This document shows, in pieces, positions 1 to 8,390 of a DNA stretch of 10,016 nucleotides; position 1 is the first letter of the stretch, and every line of letters starts with the position of its first letter. This stretch comes from Porodaedalea pini (taxonomy: Eukaryota > Basidiomycota > Agaricomycetes > Hymenochaetales > Hymenochaetaceae): NCBI GenBank assembly GCA_002794775.1, contig NBAY01000201.1, positions 1 to 10,016 of the forward strand. Reading direction: 5' to 3'. A program made the position numbers and the translations under genes. Under the pieces are notes generated by a model. That model was not told the DNA's origin. It ran no database searches and saw only the letters and a list, made by a program, of their open reading frames with translations.

Positions 1-893
1 CCTTGTTACTTTTGTACACTTCATTACAATCCGACTTCCTTACTCTAACCCTTCCCCTTACACTTCAATACAGTCCGACCTTCTTACTCCAACCCTACCC
101 CTTACAGTCTAATACAGTCCGAGTTTCTTACATTCTGTACTTTTTGTATGCACACTGTTACAGTCCGACTTTCTTACTTTCTTATACTCCAACTTTCTTA
201 CATCCTGTACAGTCTATTACAGTCCGACCTTCTTACACTCTGTACTGTCCGAGTTTCTTACACTCTATTACAGTCCGACTTCCTTACATTCTGTACAGTC
301 CGACTTTCTTACATTCTGTATACACCATTACAGTCCGACTTTGTTACTTTCTTACACTCTGACTTTCTTACATCCTGTACAGTCTATTACAGTCCGACCT
401 TCTTACACTCTGTACTGTCCGAGTTTCTTACACTCTATTACAGTCCGACTTCCTTACATTCTGTACAGTCCGACTTTCTTACTTTCCATACACTCTATAC
501 AGTCCGACTTTCTTACATTCTATTACAGTCCGACTTTCTTACATTCTGTATACACCATTACAGTCCGACTTTTGTACACTCTGTACAGTCCGAGTTTCTT
601 ACACTCTATTACAGTCCGACTTCCTTACTTTCCATACACTCTGTACAGTCCGACTTCCTTACATTCTGTATACACCATTACAGTCCGACTTTCTTACATC
701 CTATACACTCTATTACAGTCCGACTTTCTTACACTCTGTATGGTCCGACTTTGTTACATTCTGTATACACCATTACAGTCCGAGTTTCTTACATTCTGTA
801 TGCACTGTTACAGTCCGAGTTTCTTACTTTCTGTATACACCATTACTGTCTGAGTTTCTTACATTCCATACTTTCCATTACACCCCCAAAGCT
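1..893 (+). repeat. Minisatellite array, block 1 (forward core)
   Basis: About 25 copies of a degenerate unit built on ACAGTCCGA(C/G)TTTCTTAC. They are separated by short spacers such as ATTCTGT, ACTCTAT, TTTCCAT or the longer ATTCTGTATACACCATT, giving a spacing of roughly 24-36 bases. The C variant (CCGACTTTC) dominates, with interspersed G variants (CCGAGTTTC). The array runs off the left edge of the window. The + strand has few stop codons, so three overlapping open frames of 119-269 residues cross it. Their peptides are mere translations of the repeat in several frames, and I do not call them genes. The position next to a LINE and the lack of genes fit a subtelomeric or heterochromatic tract, but no telomeric repeat is visible, so that location is inference. 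Confidence 0.9.
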
Positions 894-905
894 TGACTGC
901 AACAG

Positions 906-2083
906 AGTGCACAAAAGTCGGACTGTGATAGACTGTACAGAAGTGTACAGAAAGTAAGAAACTCGGACTGTAATGAAATGTATAGAAAGTAACAAACTCG
1001 GACTGTAGTAGACTGTATAGAAAGTAAGAAACTCGGACTGTACAGAATGTAACAAACTCGGACTGCACTGTACAGAACTGTACAAACTCGGACTGTAATG
1101 GACTGTATAGAATGTAAGAAACTCGGACTGTACTGAACTGTATAGAAAGTAACAAACTCGGACTGTAGTAGACTGTACAGAAAGTAACAAACTCGGACTG
1201 TACTGAATGTAACAAACTCGGACTGTATAGAATGTAAGAAACTCGGACTGTACAGAACTGTACAGAACTGTACAAACTCGGACTGTAATAGACTGCATAG
1301 AAAGTAACAAACTAGGACTGTAATAGACTGTAAGAAACTCGGACTGTACTGAATGTAACAAACTCGGACTGTACTCAACTGTATAGAAAGTAACAAACTC
1401 GGACTGTACAGAATGTAACAAACTCGGACTGTACTGAACTGTACAGAACTGCACAAACTCGGACTGTAATGGACTGTATAGAAAGTAACAAACTCGGACT
1501 GTAATAGACTGTACAGAAAGTAACAAACTCGGACTGTAATAGACTGTAAGAAACTCGGACTGTACTGAATGTAACAAACTCGGACTGTACAGAATGTAAC
1601 AAACTCGGACTGTACAGAACTGTACAAACTCGGACTGTAATAGACTGCATAGAAAGTAACAAACTCGGATTGTAATAGACTGTACAGAAAGTAACAAACT
1701 CGGACTGTACAGAATGTAACAAACTCGGACTGTAATGGACTGTACAGAACTGTACAAACTCGGACTGTAGTAGACTGTATAGAAAGTAACAAACTCGGAC
1801 TGTACTGAAGGTAAGAAACTCGGACTGTGCAGGAAGTAAGAAACTCGGACTGTAATAGACTGTATAGGAAAGTAAGAAACTCGGACTGTACTGAACTGTA
1901 CAAACTCGGACTGTATTCAAAGTCGGACTGTAATGAAGTGTACAAAAGTGTACAAAAGTCGGCCTGTAATAGACTGTACAAAAGTGTACAAAAGTCGGCC
2001 TGTAATAGACTGTACAAAAGTGTACAAAATCGCGTTGTAATGAAGTGTACAAAAGTGTACAAAATCGCGTTGTAATGAAGTGT
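906..2083 (-). repeat. Minisatellite array, block 2 (inverted core)
   Basis: About 35 copies of the block 1 core in reverse complement, read on the + strand as GTAAGAAACTCGGACTGTA or GTAACAAACTCGGACTGTA. Spacers are made from a few words (ATAGACTGTATAGAAA, CTGAAT, CAGAACTGTACA). From about 960 to 1910 nearly every unit has the CTCGG variant, the complement of the block 1 G variant. Units at about 918 and from 1920 onward carry GTCGG, the complement of the C variant. The stop-poor minus strand gives open frames of up to 394 residues with repeated YSPSLLHSVQSEF-like peptides. These shift frame among themselves because the unit is not a multiple of three, and they are not supported as genes. Confidence 0.9.
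1924..2083 (+). repeat. 35-36 bp sub-array at the edge of block 2
   Basis: The right end of block 2 passes into a more regular series: GTGTACAAAAGTGTACAAAA followed by TCGGCCTGTAATAGACT (two units, TCGGCC at 1959 and 1995) and then by TCGCGTTGTAATGAA (two units, TCGCG at 2030 and 2065). The period is 36, 35 and 35 bases. The paired units share the same substitutions, so they look like recent local duplications. TGTACA palindromes recur through the tract. Confidence 0.8.
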
Positions 2084-2573
2084 ACACTTGGGTGCATACA
2101 GACCGACTCTCTTACTTTTTCGTCAGACTCTCTTACTTTTTTCGATGCAGCCATGTTCTATCATACACTACACACCCTCCACATACATTTCCGATGGCTT
2201 CCGACGCTTTGGGGGGTACAGGGAGCTTTTCTACACCCTACATCCTCAAAAAGTGTTACATTTGGGTCTTTACAGGCCGACTTTCTTACTTTTTTGTCAG
2301 ACTTTCTTACTTTTTTCGATCCAGCCATGTTCTATCATACACTACACACCCTCCAGACACTTTCCCAATTTTTTGGGGGTGTGTGGAGGGTAAGGAGGGT
2401 ACATTTGGGTGCTTACAGGCCGACTTTCTTACTTTTTTGTCAGATGTTCTTACTTTTTTCGATGCAGCCCTGTTCTATCACTCACAATACACCCTCCAGA
2501 CACTTTCCCAATTTTTGGGGGGTGTGTGGAGGGTGCAGGAGGGTGTGGTACACTCTGTGAGGCCGAAATTTGG
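2084..2573 (+). repeat. Three long tandem units (143-174 bp), block 3
   Basis: Three direct copies start at about 2084, 2258 and 2401, each opening with ACTTGGG or ACATTTGGGT. Each then has a CAGACCGAC/CAGGCCGAC motif, a doubled CTTACTTTTT segment, and the segment CAGCC(A/C)TGTTCTATCA followed by CACCCTCCA. The second and third units are close and share a GGGGGTGTGTGGAGGGT tail; the first has a different interior after about 2182. The GACTTTCTTAC segment matches the minisatellite core in block 1 orientation. A start-like AAATTTGG at 2566-2573 may be the truncated beginning of a fourth unit, where homology stops and the retrotransposon leader appears to begin. Open frames of 101-171 residues across the units are repeat translations. 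Confidence 0.8.
2348..2391 (+). repeat. Inverted repeat within long unit 2
   Basis: ACCCTCCA at 2348-2355 pairs with TGGAGGGT at 2384-2391. The pairing can extend inward by about four more pairs after one mismatch (ACAC with GTGT). The same arrangement recurs in unit 3 (2491-2498 with 2527-2534). Unit 1 keeps the left arm (2174-2181) but lacks the right one. Confidence 0.65.
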
Positions 2574-4040
2574 TTAAGATGACTTATTGGCCCTGTCAAC
2601 TACCCCCTCTCTACCCAGCAATAACTACTGATCCGGAGGGCTCGAAAAAAATCAGGTAGACTGTTGTATATGATAAGAATGGTGATATGCAATTTCAGCT
2701 CCAACGGCTGAGAGGTTGCGGAGCTCTGGGGGGGTCAGATTTTGCAGAAATGCTATGGCAGGCCATTTTAGGCAAAAACGCGATATAGTGGACAGTGTTT
2801 TTCACGCCTTCCGCGCGGCGCGTCACAATAGATACAAACAAAGGCCTTTTCCTACTGTAAGAGGGAGAGCGAAAGGGGACCCTGTCCTGGACATGACATT
2901 AAACTGTTCCCTACAGCGGGGTCTGGCTACGCCGCGTAAGGGGTCAATAGGCCCGCCACAAAGTAGGGTGGTCTAGTAATAGAGCAATTGTGCTACATAG
3001 CCAGCCACACGTCCTGAGCATTCGACGTTAGAAAGGCTTGCCCTAAAACCCGAAAGGGACTTAATGACGGCATTAGATGCTAAGAGAGATAAGGGCCTCA
3101 TAAGAAGCGGAATGTGGTAGATAACCAGCCGACGTCGAAAGACGACAGGTCACCGCTCGCCGTGTGGTAAAAACCTCTTAAGTGGGGTGCCTGCACTGGT
3201 GGTTAGTCTTTGGCAACTCCTGGGTAAGCTGCCCAATAGCGGCGGCCTCATCTGTCACCTAAACAGAGCTCGGGTCACCTTGGGCAAGACAGTAATCGGG
3301 GACATGTGGGTATCTGGGAGTGGGAACACAAGGCTAGAATAAGTGTCGCACAGAACTCCTGACCAGGAACTAAGGATGATAATAGGGATCAGACTCGAAA
3401 GGAGGCTACCGTGTGTAATCTTAAAAGCCCGTGATGGGATCCTTAGAGCAACCTACATCTGAAAATAGGAATCAGACTCGAAAGGAGGCTACCGTGTGTA
3501 GTCTTAAAAACCTGTGATGGGATCCTTAGAGCAACCTACCTCGGCCGGGTACAAACCACATGCCCTGAAACCGGAAGTTGGAGTAAGTTATGGAGCTGGG
3601 ATAAATCCTTGCGGGTACTGGGAGGCTGAGGTCAGCGAGGCCGTAATAGCCATGGGCATACAGGAGAGGTCAGTTAAGTCGTCTGGCCAGTCCAAACACA
3701 TAGGGAGTTGCGCCCCTAGTACAGGCAGCTTATGCCTATCGGCGGAGGACCAGCGCCCGCCTATGTTGTGAGACCCTCTGCGCACACACCCAACCTTTAC
3801 CCAATAGGTGACCAACACCCTCTGACACTCTGATGAGCGGTAGCAGAGTAGGATAGTCCCCTACTTCTGGCTCAAGAGTACTAACTCTGCTGTCGGTACA
3901 TGTCGGGGTAACACCGACTATGTTGCTTATGTTGATTCCTGGACACAGCGAGCGGTTGCGCGCGAAGACCTGGTGGGCCTCGCAAGAGCGCCCTTTAGTT
4001 TGGACCATCGAAATAGTCGCAATTTTACAAACATTTCGCA
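2574..4040 (+). other. Presumed LINE 5' leader / promoter region, no gene seen
   Basis: About 1.46 kb of non-repetitive sequence lies between the tandem array and ORF1. Open frames here are at most about 110 residues, lack recognisable motifs and differ in composition from the ORFs downstream. LINEs carry an internal promoter in the 5' leader, so this stretch is the expected place for it, but I see no convincing TATA box or tRNA-type promoter box. The only clear internal structure is the duplication at 3381-3539. The first part (2574 to about 2720) is more AT-rich and could still be flanking host sequence rather than element. Confidence 0.55.
3381..3539 (+). repeat. 76 bp tandem duplication in the leader
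   Basis: Copy one is 3381-3456 and copy two is 3464-3539, separated by 7 bases (83 bp period). Each runs from AATAGGRATCAGACTCGAAA to CCTTAGAGCAACCTAC. They differ at four positions by my reading, all transitions. The duplication lies about 500-660 bases upstream of the ORF1 start. Some LINE families have tandem promoter monomers in the leader; whether these act that way is inference. Confidence 0.85.
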
Positions 4041-5899
4041 ATGACTGGCAAACCACCCAACCCGTCGAGATTACCTCCTCCACCCCCGAAACCAGCCCCG
4101 GGGACGAAGAGAGACTCCTCAACAAACCCCGCACTCGCTCCCTTGGGAACGTCCTCAGCCAGCCGCGCCGCTGCGGCATCACCGACACCGACTGGAGGGT
4201 CAAACACCCCGCTGCCCGACGTCAACTGGTCCTCGCTGGGGCCGGCTGACCCCGCCATGGAGGTGGAAACAACGGACGTGTTTGGCCCCAACCAACCCTC
4301 GACCCCGAAACGCCCGAAGACCGTGCGTATCCAGGAGGCCCTCACACCGGGTCGCACTCGCGACTCCATTTCAACAGACATACCCCCGGCGCTACAGCAC
4401 CTTGCACGCTTCGTTCCCCTGGTTGAGGAGGCGAATGCGGCATATGCGCGACGTGCAAGCGGCACCGACGACATCTCCACTCTGGCCATGGTGGCCGCCC
4501 AACACCTAGGTGCCATCCTGGGACATGCTATGGAGACGGTCTACGAGATACAGAAGTTGGATCCGACCACCGACAGCGCCGCGCGCGCTGCCATTCACCA
4601 TGCCCGCGAGTCTTTCGACGAGGCACACCCCATTCTGCGCTTCCCCCTCTTCCATGAGCCGGGGAAGGGCCCTGTTAACCCCCAACCCTCTGCCCAGTCT
4701 ACTGACCCGCTTACTAACCTCACCAGATTGGTGCGGGGAGTTGCGGACCAGATTTCCGGTTTATCCCGGCGGGTAGACACGATTGATAAGCGGACACAAC
4801 AACCTCCGAAGAAGACGCCGGCTACACCGGCATCCGCCCCCGCACCCACCACCGCCCCCCAACAGGCACCCATCACTCCGGCTAATGTCGTATCGGCTAC
4901 ACCGGCGCCCACAACATACGCAGCTGCTGCTGCCTCCCCTGCAGCGGCGACCGCCCCTTCACCCAACCCTACTCCCCCCCAGAGGGAGAAACGTAAGCTC
5001 CCCCCCCTTTCCACTCACACTAAAGAGCCCACGCTTGTGGCGCAATTTGACCCCCCCATCCCCGCTTTCGAGCGACCGGCGAACCACGTCCTGACAGTAC
5101 GCGTCAGAGATCATGTGGCGGCGCTCCCCACAGCCAACAAGCTCAAAGTCTTGGCGGCCAGGTGGAGCGCCAAAGGCAACGCTGTCGTTGTCTTCTCGCC
5201 CGGCAATGGAGTCCCCACTCAGATCGATGCTCATGCGGCAGGGATCTGCGCGGCCATTATTCCTGGCCACACAGGCTCCGTCCAGGGGAAGCGTGTCGAC
5301 AAGCGCGCTACCCTCATAATCAGCAGAGTTCCGGTCCGCCCCTCCCCCAATGCGGCCCCTACGACAAGGAGTATGTGGTAAGTGAGGTTAAAGCAAACCC
5401 CGCCCTCGCCAACCTCCGCTTCGCCTATGACCCATACTATACCGCCCCCCCCGAGAAGCTTAACGCTATTGGGGAGGCCGCGTTGACGCATTGCCCTGTG
5501 GTGATCACCTTCGACGATCCCCAGGACAGGCTACGCGCTCAACTGCTCAACAAACCAGTGTACATGTTTGGGCAGCGCGTTCGGCTGGCGTTACGAAAGA
5601 CACGACCCCTCTTCTCTCAGTGCGACCGGTGCCAAGCCCTCGGCCATGTCGCGAAGGGATGCCAACAACCGTTCCGGTGCGCCCACTGCGCCGGGATGCA
5701 CCGCACACAGGACCACCGGGCGCGCTGCCGATCTTGCGCCACGGAAAACGTCCCGAAAGAAACCGCCTGCCCCCACGAGCCAGTTTGCTGGAATTGTGGG
5801 GGGAGACACCCTGCTAACGACGTGCGCTGCCCGAACAGGAAAGCGTACCGCCCCGACCCAGACGCCTCGAACAGCGGGGACGACGAAATGAATGATTGA
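4041..5899 (+). pseudogene. LINE ORF1, Gag-like zinc-knuckle protein, one -1 frameshift
   Basis: This would be the nucleic-acid-binding protein that packages the element RNA. The start at 4041 is the first ATG after an in-frame stop at 4014-4016. Frame one runs 446 codons to a stop at 5379-5381. It has a proline-rich N-terminus (about residues 1-50), a basic KRPKTVR patch (90-96), a short heptad-like segment (about 224-250), a low-complexity Ala/Pro/Thr linker (about 253-312) and a globular part from about 345 that may be an RRM-like fold. The sequence then continues one base back and runs to 5899. That part holds three zinc knuckles: CX2CX4HX4C at 5621-5662, a CX2CX3HX4HX3C variant starting near 5678, and CX2CX3HX6C at 5786-5830. 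The switch lies near 5344-5360, at C5 (5344-5348) or C4 (5356-5359). Restored length would be about 620 residues. A mutation or read error is likelier than programmed frameshifting, since no canonical slippery heptamer is present. Confidence 0.8.
5621..5830 (+). other. Zinc-knuckle cluster of ORF1
   Basis: The C-terminal part of ORF1 has three closely spaced Cys/His modules. The first is a classical retroviral-type knuckle, CDRCQALGHVAKGC. The second (CAHCAGMH, then H and C) has spacing CX2CX3HX4HX3C, with two candidate histidine ligands. The third, CWNCGGRHPANDVRC, is the CX2CX3HX6C form common in LINE ORF1 proteins. Extra cysteines between the second and third (CRSC, then a CPHEPVC stretch) could take part in metal binding. 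The cluster would bind element RNA or DNA, as known for LINE Gag-like proteins. Confidence 0.8.
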
Positions 5900-5945
5900 T
5901 TTCATTCAGTTCAACGCGCAAAAGGGCAAAGACGCCCTTTTCGCG
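5892..5945 (+). promoter_or_regulatory. ORF1/ORF2 overlap with downstream stem-loop
   Basis: The ORF2 start (ATG at 5892) and the ORF1 stop (TGA at 5897-5899) overlap in ATGATTGA. Fifteen bases after the stop is an inverted repeat: 5915-5927 pairs with 5934-5945, giving 12 base pairs (GGGC/GCCC, AAAA/TTTT, CGCG/CGCG) with one bulged C at 5919 and a six-base loop AAAGAC. In the LINE SART1, ORF2 is translated by reinitiation at a stop-start overlap helped by a downstream RNA structure. The same arrangement here suggests coupled translation; that role is inference. Confidence 0.65.
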
Positions 5946-8390
5946 ATGCATTCCCTGCTGGATCCCGACTCACCTCCCTCCTTTTTACTTATTCAGGAAG
6001 TCCCCTACACCCGCATCGGCACGGCCCCATCACACGACAACCCGGACGGTAACCCCGTCTGGGGTGTCCCTACACTCCCCGGCTATACCGCCGTTACACC
6101 ACCAGACGCGGCTCACCCACGGGTGGCAACGTATGTCTCCGCTAACCTCCCCAAACAGGCTTGGACGATCCGATCCGACCTATCCTTCGGATCGGACGTC
6201 CTTACTATCGACACCACATCCCCGATTGTCGTGCGCGTTACCAACGTGTACAACCAGATCGATCCCCGCTCCCGAGATTTCCACCGTTTCATCGCGGAGG
6301 AGCACCTCCCCGACTTACCCTTCCCACCCGAAGACCCCTGGGTGGTTGCCGGCGACTTTAACCGCCAACACCGCCTATGGACCGATATTCCCACCGCTCA
6401 ACGTCGCACCCACGACGCGCAGCGGCTCGTCAACTGGATCAATGAGAACGGTCTGCAACCGGCTATGCACCGGGACCAACCCACTCGGTTCCCCCAAAAC
6501 CAAAACGAGGTAAGCTCTGTTATCGACCTCACACTCGTTTCCCCCCACTTCGACGCATCGGCGGCAAGGGACTCCTGGGACGTTTTCACCCAGGGGATCT
6601 CTGACCACGCCATTATACGCTGGTCCCTCCCTACGGAGGAAGCCGCCGATGACCCAACACCGACTTACAGGCTTGACCCTTCCAAGCGGGACGAGTGGCT
6701 CGGCGCGGTGGAAGACCCCATCACCGCCGCCTTCACTCTCCCCGCAAGAACAACGGAAGAGCTGGATCAAAAGGCCCAGGCCATCAGCGACGCCATGACG
6801 CACGCTGTCTCGGTCACCCACGAGGCCCGACAAACGTCAGCTAAGCTGCGTGTGCCGTGGTGGTCACCTGAATGCCGCGACGCCTGCGCGATGATCCGCT
6901 CCGCCAACAACCCCCACCAACGCAAACGCGCCCAGCGACATTTCCGCACGGAAGTTCGCCGGGCGAAGCGCGCCTACTATGCCAACCGCACCGACACAGC
7001 CGACCCCACCAGTATATGGCGGTGGGCCAAAGCCGGACGCGGCACTCGCACCACACCAATCCCCTCCCTCCTACACCAAGGAGAGCAGGCGGTCACCAAC
7101 CAACAAAAAGGTACGGCTTTCGCCCATACTTATTTCCCCACCCCGGCCACCCCACCCCCACTTCCCCAACCCATATTGGAGCGGGGACACCCCTCACCCC
7201 CCATAACTCTCAAGGAGTTGCAAGGGGCCCTAAAAGACACGTCTAATAATTCGGCCCCCGGTTTGTCCGGCATGGGCTATCTGCCGCTTAAGTGGCTTAT
7301 GAGCACCCATGGCCCGGACTTTCTGACGCTCTTCAACGACTGCCTTCGGCTGGGACATCACCCGGCTATGTGGCGGGCGGCAAGAGTCGTCATGCTGCGG
7401 AAACCGAACAAAAAAGACCCTAAATCGCCCCGCTCCTACCGACCGATTACTCTCGAGGAGGCTCTCGGAAAGCTCCTCGAGAAAATTATTGCTAACCGCC
7501 TCCAGTACTTGGCAAACACCAAGCGCTGGCTCCCACCCAATCAGTTCGGCGGCCGTCAAGGACATTCTGTCCGAGACGCCGCCCACTCCCTCATCACACT
7601 CGTCGAAGACGCGACCGCAGACAAACTAGTTGCGTCCGCCCTCGCTGTCGACATCCAAGGGTTCTTTGACAAAGTCAAACCCGAGGATTTGGACGAGCGT
7701 CTACACACACTGCACTGCCCCACTGACTTACGCCGGTGGGTCCAGTCCTTCATGAGATCGCGCACGGTTTCGCTGTCCTTCGATGGATATACAGCGGAAC
7801 CGTACGAGAAACCTGACGTCGGCGTACCGCAAGGCTCGCCAGTGTCCCCCATCCTGGCCACGCTCTGCGCCCAATCGGCGCTGCTCGCGGCCGACCACAC
7901 GGAGAACGCGGACCTTCTCGCCTATGTCGACGATCATCTAGTCGTCACGTGGTCCGCCTCCATCCAACAAAACTGCACGACCCTGGCCAACATCACGGCC
8001 ATACTCCGCGCCTCCCTCCAGCGGCTAGGCATGGACATCGAGCCCGAGAAATCGGAGCTCATCCACTTTGCCAAACCCCGCTCCCGTTACAGGCAGGCGG
8101 CGCTTGACCAGCGCAACACCGTCACCCTCACCGACTCGGTCATCAAACCCACCACATCAGCAATGAGGTGGTTAGGGATTTGGTTTGACCCCGCCCTCAC
8201 GTTTAAGGTCCACGTCCAAAAAGCGTGCGACAAGGCGACCTCCACGCTCGCAGCTTTACGCATAGTCGGCAACACCGAGCGCGGCCTCCGCACCCACCAC
8301 ATCCGCCGCCTGTACACCGGATGCGTCCTCCCTATTCTTACTTGGGGGCCGACGTCTGGTATCATGGGCGCCGCCAACGCACCCTTATAA
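5892..8390 (+). CDS. LINE ORF2, intact endonuclease-reverse transcriptase part
   Basis: An 832-codon open frame encodes the enzymatic core. The endonuclease occupies about residues 1-245, with N8 in QFNAQK, E36 in LLIQEVP, D155 and N157 in VAGDFNRQHRLW, D212 in VIDLTLVSP and the terminal SDH at 237-239. These are the ligands and catalytic residues of the AP-endonuclease (EEP) fold that nicks the target. A linker with a basic patch (about 342-362) leads to the reverse transcriptase, about residues 445-770. It has SYRPITL (515-521), D587 in VDIQGFFDKV, VPQGSPVSPIL (645-655) and the YVDD box (678-681). All catalytic positions are present, and the frame has no stop or indel for about 2.45 kb. The last roughly 14 residues are out of frame: at the G5 run 8344-8348 the true sequence moves one base back, so the stop at 8388-8390 is premature. 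The start overlaps ORF1 and gives the endonuclease N-terminus at the expected place. Confidence 0.9.
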   Translation: MIDFIQFNAQKGKDALFAMHSLLDPDSPPSFLLIQEVPYTRIGTAPSHDNPDGNPVWGVPTLPGYTAVTPPDAAHPRVATYVSANLPKQAWTIRSDLSFGSDVLTIDTTSPIVVRVTNVYNQIDPRSRDFHRFIAEEHLPDLPFPPEDPWVVAGDFNRQHRLWTDIPTAQRRTHDAQRLVNWINENGLQPAMHRDQPTRFPQNQNEVSSVIDLTLVSPHFDASAARDSWDVFTQGISDHAIIRWSLPTEEAADDPTPTYRLDPSKRDEWLGAVEDPITAAFTLPARTTEELDQKAQAISDAMTHAVSVTHEARQTSAKLRVPWWSPECRDACAMIRSANNPHQRKRAQRHFRTEVRRAKRAYYANRTDTADPTSIWRWAKAGRGTRTTPIPSLLHQGEQAVTNQQKGTAFAHTYFPTPATPPPLPQPILERGHPSPPITLKELQGALKDTSNNSAPGLSGMGYLPLKWLMSTHGPDFLTLFNDCLRLGHHPAMWRAARVVMLRKPNKKDPKSPRSYRPITLEEALGKLLEKIIANRLQYLANTKRWLPPNQFGGRQGHSVRDAAHSLITLVEDATADKLVASALAVDIQGFFDKVKPEDLDERLHTLHCPTDLRRWVQSFMRSRTVSLSFDGYTAEPYEKPDVGVPQGSPVSPILATLCAQSALLAADHTENADLLAYVDDHLVVTWSASIQQNCTTLANITAILRASLQRLGMDIEPEKSELIHFAKPRSRYRQAALDQRNTVTLTDSVIKPTTSAMRWLGIWFDPALTFKVHVQKACDKATSTLAALRIVGNTERGLRTHHIRRLYTGCVLPILTWGPTSGIMGAANAPL

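Noticed and set aside
1..2083. CRISPR-like array
   Set aside because: Units are degenerate, the spacers are reused words rather than unique sequence, the orientation flips, and the context is eukaryotic.
3..2154. Long ORFs in the minisatellite domain on both strands as real repetitive proteins
   Set aside because: Their peptides are the DNA repeat translated in several frames; they overlap each other on both strands and lack any start context or non-repeat domain.
1..2573. Telomere in the window
   Set aside because: No TTAGGG-type or other short telomeric tandem repeat is present; a subtelomeric location remains only a suggestion.
2716..2976. 86-codon ORF in the leader as a gene
   Set aside because: No recognisable motif, composition unlike ORF1/ORF2, and a length expected by chance.
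2720..3560. rRNA or tRNA-derived sequence in the leader (phrases such as CCGAAAGGGACTTAATG looked rRNA-like)
   Set aside because: No continuous match to a conserved rRNA core that I recognise, and no cloverleaf or convincing A and B boxes.
3514..4249. ORFs of 76-155 codons in the leader and crossing the ORF1 start, both strands
   Set aside because: They overlap the duplication or ORF1 in other frames and show no domain features.
5376..5392. GTAAGTGAGG as an intron donor explaining the ORF1 frame change
   Set aside because: The overlapping frame stays open through this site and encodes coherent ORF1 sequence immediately after it, so no intron is needed; a one-base loss is simpler.
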